A DNA stretch of 64,000 nt from Stieleria neptunia. GTDB taxonomy: Bacteria; Planctomycetota; Planctomycetia; Pirellulales; Pirellulaceae. The stretch covers positions 434,001-498,000 of the forward strand of contig NZ_CP037423.1 of assembly GCF_007754155.1 (NCBI RefSeq), read 5' to 3'. Positions 35,488-43,989 of this stretch are shown one piece after another (the first letter of the stretch is position 1; every line of letters begins with the position of its first letter). Made by a program: the position numbers and the translations under genes. Below the pieces are notes generated by a model, which made no database searches, had not been told where the DNA came from, and saw only the letters and a program-made list of their open reading frames with translations.

Positions 35488-37545
35488 ATGAGCGTTCTGA
35501 GAATCCTGTCCATTGTGATCGTCGCGTCCGTCTGTTCAGCGCAAGCGGTGATCGGTGACGATCTGTTGATCGATGATTTCGAATCCGATTCTTACGGCGA
35601 ATGGTCGATCACCGGGGACGCGTTCGGTGCGCAGCCGGCACGCGGCACCCTTGCCAATCAAATGCCGGTGTCGGGATTCCGCGGTCAGCGTCTGATCAAC
35701 ACCTTTGTGGGGGGAGACGCGACGACCGGGACCGCCACCAGTCCCCGATTCACGATTGGTCGCCGCCATCTGGCGTTTTTGATTGGTGGCGGTGCACAGC
35801 AAGACGGCGTCGGGATCGAATTGCTGGTCGACGGAAAATCGGTTCGTGTTGCGACCGGCGCCGAGTCGGAAGAATTGGAGTGGTCGTCTTGGGATGTGGG
35901 CGAATTCGCAGGACGCCAGGCTCGACTGCGAATCTATGACCACGCGACCGGCGGATGGGGCCATCTGCTGGTCGATCATCTGGTCCAGACCGATGACCCG
36001 CCGAAACGATTTGATCTGGAATACCAGCTCGCGAAGTATCGGCGATCGGCCGACTACCTGCGTGAACCGTTGCGGCCGCAATACCACTTCAGTCCTGAAA
36101 TCAATTGGATGAACGATCCCAACGGGCTGGTGTTTCATGATGGCGAGTATCACCTGTTTTACCAATACAACCCAGCGGGCAATGCGTGGGGCCACATGAG
36201 TTGGGGCCACGCCGTCAGTCGCGATCTGACCCACTGGGAACACCTGCCGCTGGCGATCCCCGAAGCGGACGGCATCATGGCATTTAGCGGTTGTTGTGTC
36301 GTCGATCATCACAACCGCTCGGGATTCGGCCGCGGGGACCAGCCGGCGATGGTGGCGATCTATACCGGTCATGGCCACGGGAAACAGGTTCAAAATCTGG
36401 CCTACAGCAACGACAACGGCAGGACCTGGACGCGGTACGCGGGGAATCCTGTGCTGGACATCGATAACCCTGACTTTCGTGACCCCAAAGTGTTTTGGCA
36501 CCAGCCGACCGATCGCTGGGTCATGGTCGTTTCGCTCGCCAAAGAGAAAGTCGTGGTCTTCTATGCGTCGCAAGATTTGAAGCACTGGAAGGAGCTGAGT
36601 CGGTTCGGCCCCGCCGGGGTGACACAAAAGTCGAACTGGGAATGCCCGGACCTGTTCGAATTGCCGGTTGAAGGCGGCGATGGAAAGTCGTTGTGGGTGC
36701 TGGAGGTCGACATGGGCAGCGGCAGCGTGGCCGGCGGCAGTGGCGGCGAGTACTTCGTCGGCCATTTCGACGGCACCCGGTTTACGGCGACGCAGGAAGC
36801 CAAGTGGGTCGATTTCGGGCGCGACTTTTACGCGCCGGTGAGTTGGTCCGACCTGCCGCCATCGGATGGACGTCGAATCTGGATCGGTTGGTTCAACAAT
36901 TGGGAAACCTGCCTCGTCCCGACGTCGCCCTGGCGCAGCTGCATGTCGGTGCCGCGCACGTTGAGTTTGCGGAAGATGTCCGGTCGCGATGACGTGGGAC
37001 GCGATGACTCGGGTGAGTACGTGCTGGTGCAACGGCCGGTGAAAGAACTGCAGCGGCTGCGCGTCCACAGTCGATCGATCCAAACGCACGCGGCGACCTG
37101 GCCGCCGATCGCCGTGACCAAGCCGGGGGAATTGATGGACATGGTGTTTGAACTCGAGACGACGCTCAAGCCCGGCACCGCCCGATCGGTCGGGCTTCGC
37201 ATTCGCACGGGCGACGACGAGTTCACCGAAATCGGCTACGATCGCGAGCCCGGTGCGGTCTACGTGGATCGTCGCAAATCCGGCAACGTCGCGTTTCACC
37301 AAGCGTTCGCGGGACGTCACGAGGCACCGGCGCGCGTCCTCGACGGCGAAGTCTCGCTGCGGCTGTTGGTCGACCGCTCGTCGATCGAAGTGTTCATCAA
37401 CGACGGTGAAGCGGTGATCAGCGATCGCATTTTCCCGACCGGACGCCGACCCACGATCGAGGTGTTCGCCGGCGACGATTCGGCCGAGATCACCGCGATG
37501 ACGCTGCATGTCCTGAACAGCATTTGGCACGCAAGCGAGAACTGA
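35488..37545 (+). CDS. Secreted GH32 fructan hydrolase (levanase/invertase type)
   Basis: A 685-residue exported glycoside hydrolase. The signal peptide (LRILSIVIVASVCSAQAVIG) is followed by a beta-sandwich-like domain (about 25-175, DDFESDSYGEW). The GH32 five-bladed propeller comes next, with the nucleophile Asp in WMNDPNG, the RDPKVF motif and the acid/base Glu in WECPDLFEL. The C-terminal GH32 beta-sandwich ends with SIEVFINDGEAVISDRIFP. It should release fructose from sucrose, levan or inulin outside the cytoplasm, feeding the fructokinase encoded just upstream. The start at 35488 sits directly before the signal peptide; the longer frame overlaps the kinase gene. Confidence 0.93.
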   Translation: MSVLRILSIVIVASVCSAQAVIGDDLLIDDFESDSYGEWSITGDAFGAQPARGTLANQMPVSGFRGQRLINTFVGGDATTGTATSPRFTIGRRHLAFLIGGGAQQDGVGIELLVDGKSVRVATGAESEELEWSSWDVGEFAGRQARLRIYDHATGGWGHLLVDHLVQTDDPPKRFDLEYQLAKYRRSADYLREPLRPQYHFSPEINWMNDPNGLVFHDGEYHLFYQYNPAGNAWGHMSWGHAVSRDLTHWEHLPLAIPEADGIMAFSGCCVVDHHNRSGFGRGDQPAMVAIYTGHGHGKQVQNLAYSNDNGRTWTRYAGNPVLDIDNPDFRDPKVFWHQPTDRWVMVVSLAKEKVVVFYASQDLKHWKELSRFGPAGVTQKSNWECPDLFELPVEGGDGKSLWVLEVDMGSGSVAGGSGGEYFVGHFDGTRFTATQEAKWVDFGRDFYAPVSWSDLPPSDGRRIWIGWFNNWETCLVPTSPWRSCMSVPRTLSLRKMSGRDDVGRDDSGEYVLVQRPVKELQRLRVHSRSIQTHAATWPPIAVTKPGELMDMVFELETTLKPGTARSVGLRIRTGDDEFTEIGYDREPGAVYVDRRKSGNVAFHQAFAGRHEAPARVLDGEVSLRLLVDRSSIEVFINDGEAVISDRIFPTGRRPTIEVFAGDDSAEITAMTLHVLNSIWHASEN

Positions 37546-37861
37546 TCGCTGCAGTCGGTCAAGCCCCGATTGAAATTTTCGCCGCCCTCGTGCGATGCCT
37601 CCATTCAAACAGAGTGCATCGTGATCCGCCACGTCCGGGAACGTTGAACCGAAGGCTGAAAGGCAAGGTTCGTTATGGCGCCCGTCAGACGTCCTGATGT
37701 CAGTTCAGTCTTCTTTGCTGCGCGGCTTCATGCAGTGCCTTTGTCATCCGTGCCCACTGTATTTACAGTTCGGAGACAAGTGAGTTTGTTTCTCGTCGGT
37801 TCGTTTCTGTCGCAAACGCTGAACTCACGACACCCTGCCTTTCCATCCCTCAAGAATATTC
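37546..37861. other. Intergenic region, nothing recognised
   Basis: 316 bp between the GH32 gene and the next secreted-protein gene. It appears somewhat less GC-rich than its surroundings and has no supported ORF or repeat. It probably contains the promoter of the following gene. Confidence 0.4.
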
Positions 37862-39091
37862 ATGAGTTTTTCTAAACGCGTTATCGCATCCTTTTCGGTT
37901 CCATGCACTCCGATCGCCCGCGCGGCGCTCACCGGGCTCCTCGCAGGTTGCTTTGCCGGGACGGTTCACGCTCACGAAGGGCATGATCACTCGGCATCGC
38001 AACTGACCGCGAAAGTGGAACGGTCCGAGGCCACGATGTCGAGCACGTTTCAAATCGGTGAGACGACTTACCGCTGGGAACATCGCGACGATCTCGGCAA
38101 GCAATCCGACGAGATGATTGCCGCGGCAAAGGGTGGGTTGCACAACAACGCCGATCAAGACCTCAAGACGAACGAGATTGTCACGGTTGTCAGTCATTTC
38201 GGACTCGTCGCACTCGATGCCGAAATGAAAGAGTGGACGCTGGTGGAAGACCAAGACCCCAAGTTTGCTTCCGGGATGAACGCGCACGGGGCCGATTGTT
38301 TCCTGTTCAATGATGAATCACTGTGGGCGTTCTCTTCCACGAACACCGGCGAAGTTGTGATTTCAAAACGCGGCGCAGTGGTTGCCGTTTTGACGTCGCC
38401 AAAGGGTGGTGAATTTGATGACGAACGTATCAACCAGTATTACGCCAACGGTGGCAAATTCGCTCCGTGTGATGTCGTCTTCGCACCCGAAGCAGAATCG
38501 TTGATTGTGGTGACAGGATACGCCCCTGGGGATTACGCGTTGACGGCCAAGCATGTCGACGGCACATGGAAGTGGACCGGCGCGGCGTGGGGTGGCAAGA
38601 CAAACAAAGGGGGCCCCTTTGCGACGGCCCACGGTGTCGAAGTCAGTCAGATCGATGGTGACGAAGTTGTCGAAGTCGCATCACGCGCTCACGGTCGGAT
38701 TTACGGATTCAGCGCCGATGGCGAGATGATCCAGGTGCCGGGTGCCTCCGAAGAGAAGTTCATTCAGTTGCCGCCTGGTTCAAATCCGTGCAACCTTGCC
38801 CTTCTCGGTGACCAGATGTACTTGCCGTTGCTGAATCCATTGGCGGACAGCAAAGGCGTTGCGCCTGTCTTGATCGTGTCGGACGGGCTACCGGTCGGGC
38901 GCTTGGTTCCCGCCGAATACGACGGTTTGCAATACATGCATCACATGCACGGATTTTGCGCCGTCCGCCGCGATGGGAAACTGTTCGGCGTCGCCCTTTC
39001 GTGGCCCAATGGGGGCGAGAACAAAAAGGGCAAACGAAACGACGGGCAGATCGCAATCTTCGAAGCGGTCGCTGTTCAATCAGGCCCGTAA
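37862..39091 (+). CDS. Secreted protein with His-rich N-terminus, propeller-like
   Basis: A 409-residue protein with a signal peptide (ALTGLLAGCFAGTVHA), immediately followed by HEGHDHS, a likely metal-binding segment. The remainder shows repeating short strand-turn units (EIVTVVSHFGLVALDA, LWAFSSTNTGEVVI, GRIYGFSADGEMI) consistent with a beta-propeller. It ends with MHHMHGFCAVRRDGKLFGVA, another His cluster. It resembles in outline the periplasmic zinc chaperone AztD, but no zinc transporter is adjacent and homology was not tested. Function unknown, location periplasmic or extracellular. Confidence 0.72.
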   Translation: MSFSKRVIASFSVPCTPIARAALTGLLAGCFAGTVHAHEGHDHSASQLTAKVERSEATMSSTFQIGETTYRWEHRDDLGKQSDEMIAAAKGGLHNNADQDLKTNEIVTVVSHFGLVALDAEMKEWTLVEDQDPKFASGMNAHGADCFLFNDESLWAFSSTNTGEVVISKRGAVVAVLTSPKGGEFDDERINQYYANGGKFAPCDVVFAPEAESLIVVTGYAPGDYALTAKHVDGTWKWTGAAWGGKTNKGGPFATAHGVEVSQIDGDEVVEVASRAHGRIYGFSADGEMIQVPGASEEKFIQLPPGSNPCNLALLGDQMYLPLLNPLADSKGVAPVLIVSDGLPVGRLVPAEYDGLQYMHHMHGFCAVRRDGKLFGVALSWPNGGENKKGKRNDGQIAIFEAVAVQSGP

Positions 39092-39103
39092 CCCGGATTG
39101 AAT

Positions 39104-40339
39104 TCAGCGATCGCGGACATCGTCGACCCGGTCACCGTCTTCGTCCTTGACGCCCGAGAGTGGGTGGCCGATGACGGCTTGCCAGGCGATCTTGCGAAAC
39201 GTTTGATCCAGACGGGGACCGGGGAATGAATCGTTCCCGCCGAATGGGATGGCGTCGTCGATCAATTCCGGCGACTTGCCATACAGCGTGGCGTAGAACA
39301 CATAGCCTTCCAGTCGATCGAAGCCGGGGCCGATGTGCCCCAACTGGTCACGCCACAACGATCGCTCCTTGCCGCCGATCACACGGTGGATCCCCTCGAC
39401 GCCCGGCAACTCGCCCCGCAAGTACGACTTGGCCGCCAAGACCATCGCGTCGGACGTCGGCATGATGAAAATTTTGTCGGGGTACTGTTTGCGAAGCACT
39501 TCGACTTGCTTTGAGTACTCGGCGCGCCGTTCGGCGCCGAGTCGATCAAAGACTTCTTCGGTAAAGAAAGATTCCGATTTCGGGTTCGTGCCGAGTTGAT
39601 ACAGCTGTGGCCAAGCGTCGGACAGATAGAATTTCATGTCGGGGTTGTATTTCAAACAGAAATCAATCCAACAGGAATAGTAAACGGGGCGGTCGTTGAA
39701 GTAGGGCCCCCACATCATCGCGTCCCATTTGGCATTGGCGATCGATGCCAACAGTTTTGGTTCGGGGCGGCCTTCGAAATCGAAGATCCCGTTTTCCTGT
39801 TCCCACTTGTAGCGTGTGCTGCCGGTCATCCCGCCGCCGGTGTGCGTGTAAAGCGGTTGCGTCATGCCTGCCGCTTTGCAGATGATCGGAAACGTCCGAT
39901 AGCCCGGCGCCATGAAACTGTGTCCGGTGCCCACGATTCGCAGCGCGCCGTCACGGGGTTTTTCAAAAGAAACCACGGCCGGTCGCTTTCCCCCGACGGA
40001 CTGTTCGAAGATGGCTTTGATCTGCTGCGGGGGCAGGTAACAGACGGCGTGTTCGGGAAAGCGTTCCCGATCCCAGCCGGGATCGACATTGAACTCGCGC
40101 GGCGCGCCCCGGTTTGCGCCGCCGGCGTTGCCTTGCCGGTTCGCCCGCGACTGCAACGTCTGGCGGTACCGATTCGCTTCTTCGATCGTCAGCGTGCCGT
40201 CGCGGTTGGCGTCCGCATCGGGGAAACGTTTCAGCCAGTTTTCCAGCTGTTTCGCCGAGGGGACTGATTGTGCCTGGCAAGGCAACCCCAGAGTGAAACC
40301 GAAGCTGGCGGCAACGAGGATCAGAGTTGGAATTCTCAT
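39104..40339 (-). CDS. Secreted protein with EF-hand and SGNH-like segment
   Basis: A 411-residue protein with a signal peptide (MRIPTLILVAASFGFTLG), then one EF-hand loop (DADANRDGTLTIEEA) at about 40-55. Then RIVGTGHSFMAPG, similar to block I of SGNH hydrolases with His in place of the usual Asp of GDS. The rest (GGGMTGSTRYKWEQ, WDAMMWGPYF, WPQLYQLG) does not match a family I can name. It ends with a Ca-binding-like DEDGDRVDD. The ATG 40339 start is preferred to 40360. It converges with the preceding gene with a 12-bp gap. Confidence 0.75.
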   Translation of the reverse strand: MRIPTLILVAASFGFTLGLPCQAQSVPSAKQLENWLKRFPDADANRDGTLTIEEANRYRQTLQSRANRQGNAGGANRGAPREFNVDPGWDRERFPEHAVCYLPPQQIKAIFEQSVGGKRPAVVSFEKPRDGALRIVGTGHSFMAPGYRTFPIICKAAGMTQPLYTHTGGGMTGSTRYKWEQENGIFDFEGRPEPKLLASIANAKWDAMMWGPYFNDRPVYYSCWIDFCLKYNPDMKFYLSDAWPQLYQLGTNPKSESFFTEEVFDRLGAERRAEYSKQVEVLRKQYPDKIFIMPTSDAMVLAAKSYLRGELPGVEGIHRVIGGKERSLWRDQLGHIGPGFDRLEGYVFYATLYGKSPELIDDAIPFGGNDSFPGPRLDQTFRKIAWQAVIGHPLSGVKDEDGDRVDDVRDR

Positions 40340-40718
40340 CTGGCGTTCACGCGAAGACATGTGGAGTGGGTGGTCGGTAAACCATCACTATAATTGATCG
40401 GCCGCACCAGATTTCGGTGCAAGGCGATTGTTGGAACACAGCGACGGATCAAAACCCACCGATGGCAGTGCGTCAGCACGGATTCCAGGCTGTTTTCCAT
40501 CCGTGGGTACGCCTTGCCTATCCGCGGGCCGATTCGAACCCGGGTTCTCGTGGAGAAGGGCATACTGCGCATCCCAGATGCCACCGACGGCGTGACCGAT
40601 GGATCGGCTGTCATGCACAGCAGGGCTAGCTGGGTTACGATGGTGCGAATTCAACGATCCCGTTCGAATGCCTGCCAAATCCTCCTGCCTAACCACCGCC
40701 CTCTTCCCGAACAAGCCC
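40340..40718. other. Divergent intergenic region
   Basis: 379 bp between the divergent EF-hand protein and sulfatase genes. Overlapping ORFs on both strands are low-quality and contain no recognised domain. It must hold two promoters; an AT-rich CACTATAATTG at about 40386-40396 is the only candidate -10-like element seen. Confidence 0.4.
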
Positions 40719-42500
40719 ATGCAGAGAAAACCTGTTGTCCTCGCGATCGTCTTTTTCTTTGGCGTCCTCTTGCCCGGGATTTCCATCTCTCGTGCCGTCG
40801 CCGCGGAACGTCCCAACGTGATTGTCATCATGAGTGATGACCAGGGTGGCGGTGATTACGGATTCATGGGAAACCCGGTGATCCGAACACCCGAGTTGGA
40901 TGCGATGCATCGGCGCAGCGGGTTTTTGAGCAAGTTTTATGTCAGTCCGGTTTGCGCGCCCACGCGCGCCTGTTTGATGACCGGTCGTTACAACTACCGG
41001 ACCCGTTGCATCGATACCTACATCGGCCGCGCGATGATGGACAGCGACGAAGTCACGATCGCCGAGTTTTTGAGGGACGCCGGGTATCGCACCGGGATCT
41101 ACGGCAAGTGGCACATGGGCGATAATTATCCGCTCCGCGCTATGGACCAGGGTTTTCAAGACAGTCTGGTGCATCGCGGCGGCGGCATCGGCCAGCCCTC
41201 CGATCCCGTCGGCGCCGAAGGCAAGTACACCGACCCGACGCTGATCAAGAACGGTGAAGAAACACCGATGAAGGGCTACTGCACGGACCTCTATTTTGAT
41301 GCCGCGATGGACTTCATCGACGAGAGTGCCCGGGCTGACAAAAACTTCTTCACCTACATCGCCACCAACGCGCCGCATGGTCCCTTTCACGACGTACCCG
41401 AAGCCTTGTACCAGGAATATCGCAAGGTCGATTTCTCACCCATCCTGGTCAACCAGCTGAATCCCAAGCGGCTCGAGCAGGAGAGCGACAAACTGGCGCG
41501 GATCGCCGCCATGATCACCAATATCGACCAGAACGTCGGGCGGCTGTTCAAGAAACTGGACGCACTCGGGCTGAGCGAGAACACCATCGTCGTCTATCTG
41601 AACGACAACGGTCCCAACACGATGCGGTACGTCGGCGACATGCGTGGCATGAAATCACATGTCGACGATGGCGGCATCCGTTCGCCACTTGTCTTTCACT
41701 GGCCCGCCAAGGTTGCGGCCGGTCGCAGTTCGGATGTGCTGTCCGCGCACATCGATTTGCTGCCCACCCTGCTTGATGCCTGCGGCGTCGCGGTGCCCGA
41801 CGGACACAAGCTTGACGGTCGAAGCTTTCTGCCGCTGTTGACCGGTGACGCGACGAGCCTGCCACGACGTCAAATCGTTTTGCAAACCCATCGTGGCAAC
41901 GAGCCGCAACGCTACCATCACTTTGCCCTCCATGAAGAACCGTGGAAACTGGTGCATCCGACTGGCTTTGGCAAGGAAAGCTTTGCCGGCGAACCGAGTT
42001 TCCAGCTCTACGATCTGAGCAAGGATCCACGTCAAAGCAACAATCTCGCCAAACAGCACCCCGACGTGGTGCAGCGATTGAAGCAAGGATACGACGCCTG
42101 GTTCAAAGACGTCAGTTCGACACGCCCGGACAACTATGCGCCGCCACGGATCGTCATCGGGACCGAACATGAGCGGCGCAGCGTGTTGACGCGTCAGGAC
42201 TGGCGGCACATCCAGGGACGCCCCTGGGCGGGCAACTCCAACGGCGTCTGGTTGCTGGAGGCTCCCGAGCCAGGGAGCTACGAGGTCGAGTTGATCTTTG
42301 CCAGCGACCCGCCGGCGGGAACGGCGACGATCACGGTGGGAAAGCTGACCGAGACGCTTGAAATTCCGGCCGGGCAACGGCGCGGGCATGTCACCGATCT
42401 CAGCCTTCCGGCCGGTCAACTGACGCTCGCCGTCGACGTCGTCTTTGACGGAAAGACTCAAGGGCCACACCAAGTCATTCTGACGCGCCGCGACAAGTGA
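40719..42500 (+). CDS. Type I (formylglycine) sulfatase
   Basis: A 593-residue exported sulfatase. Signal peptide (VVLAIVFFFGVLLPGIS), then the metal-binding start NVIVIMSDDQGGGDYG. The maturation motif is CAPTRACLMTGR with Cys79, which must be converted to formylglycine by an FGE or anSME enzyme encoded elsewhere. YGKWHMGD and ITNIDQNVGRLFKKL are further family marks. A C-terminal beta-rich extension (about 480-593) is unlike the core and may bind carbohydrate. The substrate is unknown; planctomycete sulfatases commonly act on sulfated algal polysaccharides. Start options are ATG 40719 (chosen, at the signal peptide) and 40668. Confidence 0.92.
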   Translation: MQRKPVVLAIVFFFGVLLPGISISRAVAAERPNVIVIMSDDQGGGDYGFMGNPVIRTPELDAMHRRSGFLSKFYVSPVCAPTRACLMTGRYNYRTRCIDTYIGRAMMDSDEVTIAEFLRDAGYRTGIYGKWHMGDNYPLRAMDQGFQDSLVHRGGGIGQPSDPVGAEGKYTDPTLIKNGEETPMKGYCTDLYFDAAMDFIDESARADKNFFTYIATNAPHGPFHDVPEALYQEYRKVDFSPILVNQLNPKRLEQESDKLARIAAMITNIDQNVGRLFKKLDALGLSENTIVVYLNDNGPNTMRYVGDMRGMKSHVDDGGIRSPLVFHWPAKVAAGRSSDVLSAHIDLLPTLLDACGVAVPDGHKLDGRSFLPLLTGDATSLPRRQIVLQTHRGNEPQRYHHFALHEEPWKLVHPTGFGKESFAGEPSFQLYDLSKDPRQSNNLAKQHPDVVQRLKQGYDAWFKDVSSTRPDNYAPPRIVIGTEHERRSVLTRQDWRHIQGRPWAGNSNGVWLLEAPEPGSYEVELIFASDPPAGTATITVGKLTETLEIPAGQRRGHVTDLSLPAGQLTLAVDVVFDGKTQGPHQVILTRRDK

Positions 42501-42573
42501 TCAACGCCCAAGAAAATCGGATGACCTCCTTTTTGTTCACCCTTCTCGTGCTTTTGCGGGTTTGTGTTTCGGC

Positions 42574-42624
42574 GTAGGTCAGGCTGTGCCTGACGGGCCC
42601 ATCGGCATGCACAGCATGCCCTAC
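42574..42624. repeat. GTAGGTCA palindromic repeat, copy 1
   Basis: Two small hairpins in tandem: GTCAGGCTGTGCCTGAC and GGCATGCACAGCATGCC, closed by GTAG...CTAC ends. Related copies lie at 46876-46896 (first half only) and 54201-54246. Confidence 0.85.
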
Positions 42625-42793
42625 GAAACGATAAAGCGACACGCAACGCCGATCGTGAACGGGCACGCCTGGACTTCTTTCGGATTCCGAAATGGTGCGT
42701 CACGGTCAGCAACTTGCTAAGATGAATCCGTTCCGCCGTCCTTCGACGGTTCCCGCCTGGACATTCCCCCCCAACCTTTCAGTGAGCTCAACA

Positions 42794-43774
42794 ATGAACA
42801 TGAACCGTCCCGAAACGCGTCGCGATGGCCAGCGTGTTGCCCGACGAGATTTTGTCAAACTTGGAGGAGCGGTTGCCGCCGGAGTCGCGTCGGCGGGGCT
42901 TTTTGACCCGCGGTTCGCTCATGCCGCGACGTCGCAAACGTCCGCGGAAACCGTTGTCGCCGAGTTGTATGCGTCGCTTTCGGACAAACAGAAGAAAGCG
43001 ATCTGGCGGCCCTTCGATCACCAGACCCGACGCAGGATCAATCCGAACTGGCACGTCACCGATGTGGTCATCGGTGACGATCTGTTTTCCAAGAAACAGA
43101 GGACGTTGATCGATCAGATCGTCCGCAACATCACGTCCAAAGACGGTTACGACCGCCTGATCCAGCAGATGGATGAAGACGACGGCGGGATGGAAAACTA
43201 CAGCGTCGCCATCTTCGGCGAACCCGGGACCGACCAATTTCAATTCGAGATGACCGGGCGGCACCTGACGATGCGTGCCGACGGGAATCGCGTCGACAAG
43301 GCGGCCTTCGGCGGTCCCATCGTCTACGGCCACGGAGAAGAGAACCCCAGCGATAACCTGTTCTTCTACCAAACCCAAAAGACCAACGAAGTCTTCCAGG
43401 CGCTCGATCCCGGTCAAGCCGAAGCGGCGCTGCTGAAACAGGCGCCTCGGGAAACCGCCGTTCAGCTACAAGGCGCCGGTGGTAAATTCCCAGGGATCGC
43501 CGTCAACAAACTGTCCAGCGATCAAAAAGAATTAGTCGAATCGACGTTGAAAGTTTTGTTGGCACCCTATCGAGAAGAAGATGTCGATGAGGTGATGGCG
43601 ATTCTGAAGAGCAGCGGTGGACTCGACCAGCTGCACATGGCGTTCTATCAAGACGAAGATCTGGATGACGACAAGGTCTGGGACATCTGGCGTGTCGAGG
43701 GCCCCTCGCTGGTCTGGCATTTCCGCGGCGCCCCACACGTTCACGCGTACATCAATATCGGTGTGAAGTCATAG
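42794..43774 (+). CDS. Tat-exported DUF3500 protein
   Basis: A 326-residue protein with a twin-arginine signal (ARRDFVKLGGAVAAGVASAG). The mature part matches the DUF3500 pattern: LSDKQKKAIWRPFDHQTR, NYSVAIFGEPGTDQFQFEMT, GRHLTMRADGN and RVEGPSLVWHFRGAPHVHAY. The last segment is His-rich and suggests metal or heme binding. Function is not established for the family. The start ATG 42794 was chosen; upstream in-frame codons give no signal sequence. A GTACGAC repeat follows about 40 bp after the stop. Confidence 0.85.
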   Translation: MNMNRPETRRDGQRVARRDFVKLGGAVAAGVASAGLFDPRFAHAATSQTSAETVVAELYASLSDKQKKAIWRPFDHQTRRRINPNWHVTDVVIGDDLFSKKQRTLIDQIVRNITSKDGYDRLIQQMDEDDGGMENYSVAIFGEPGTDQFQFEMTGRHLTMRADGNRVDKAAFGGPIVYGHGEENPSDNLFFYQTQKTNEVFQALDPGQAEAALLKQAPRETAVQLQGAGGKFPGIAVNKLSSDQKELVESTLKVLLAPYREEDVDEVMAILKSSGGLDQLHMAFYQDEDLDDDKVWDIWRVEGPSLVWHFRGAPHVHAYINIGVKS

Positions 43775-43817
43775 ACCTTAGGCGGGACCGTCCAGCTTAA
43801 GACGACGGTTTTTTGAA

Positions 43818-43883
43818 GTACGACGGCCCTTCCGGGCCGTCGTCCGCTGGACTCCCGACGACGAGCTGGAAAGGCCGTCGTAC
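43818..43883. repeat. GTACGAC palindromic repeat, copy 2
   Basis: Hairpin that starts GTACGACGGCCCTTCC and ends GGAAAGGCCGTCGTAC, with a nested GACGGCCC/GGGCCGTC stem. It is similar to 22502-22567 and lies between convergent genes. Confidence 0.8.
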
Positions 43884-43989
43884 ATTGGTCCGCTGCCCAC
43901 ATCACACTCCATCGACCAGATCACGAGGATTCGTTGCGTTTCGCATCGCTGCGAAGCTGGACGGTCCCAAAGCCTAGTCACCAACGGTC

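Noticed and set aside
35536..37632. 698-codon minus-strand ORF
   Set aside because: Fully antisense to the GH32 gene, whose catalytic motifs are all present; the antisense product has no recognisable domain.
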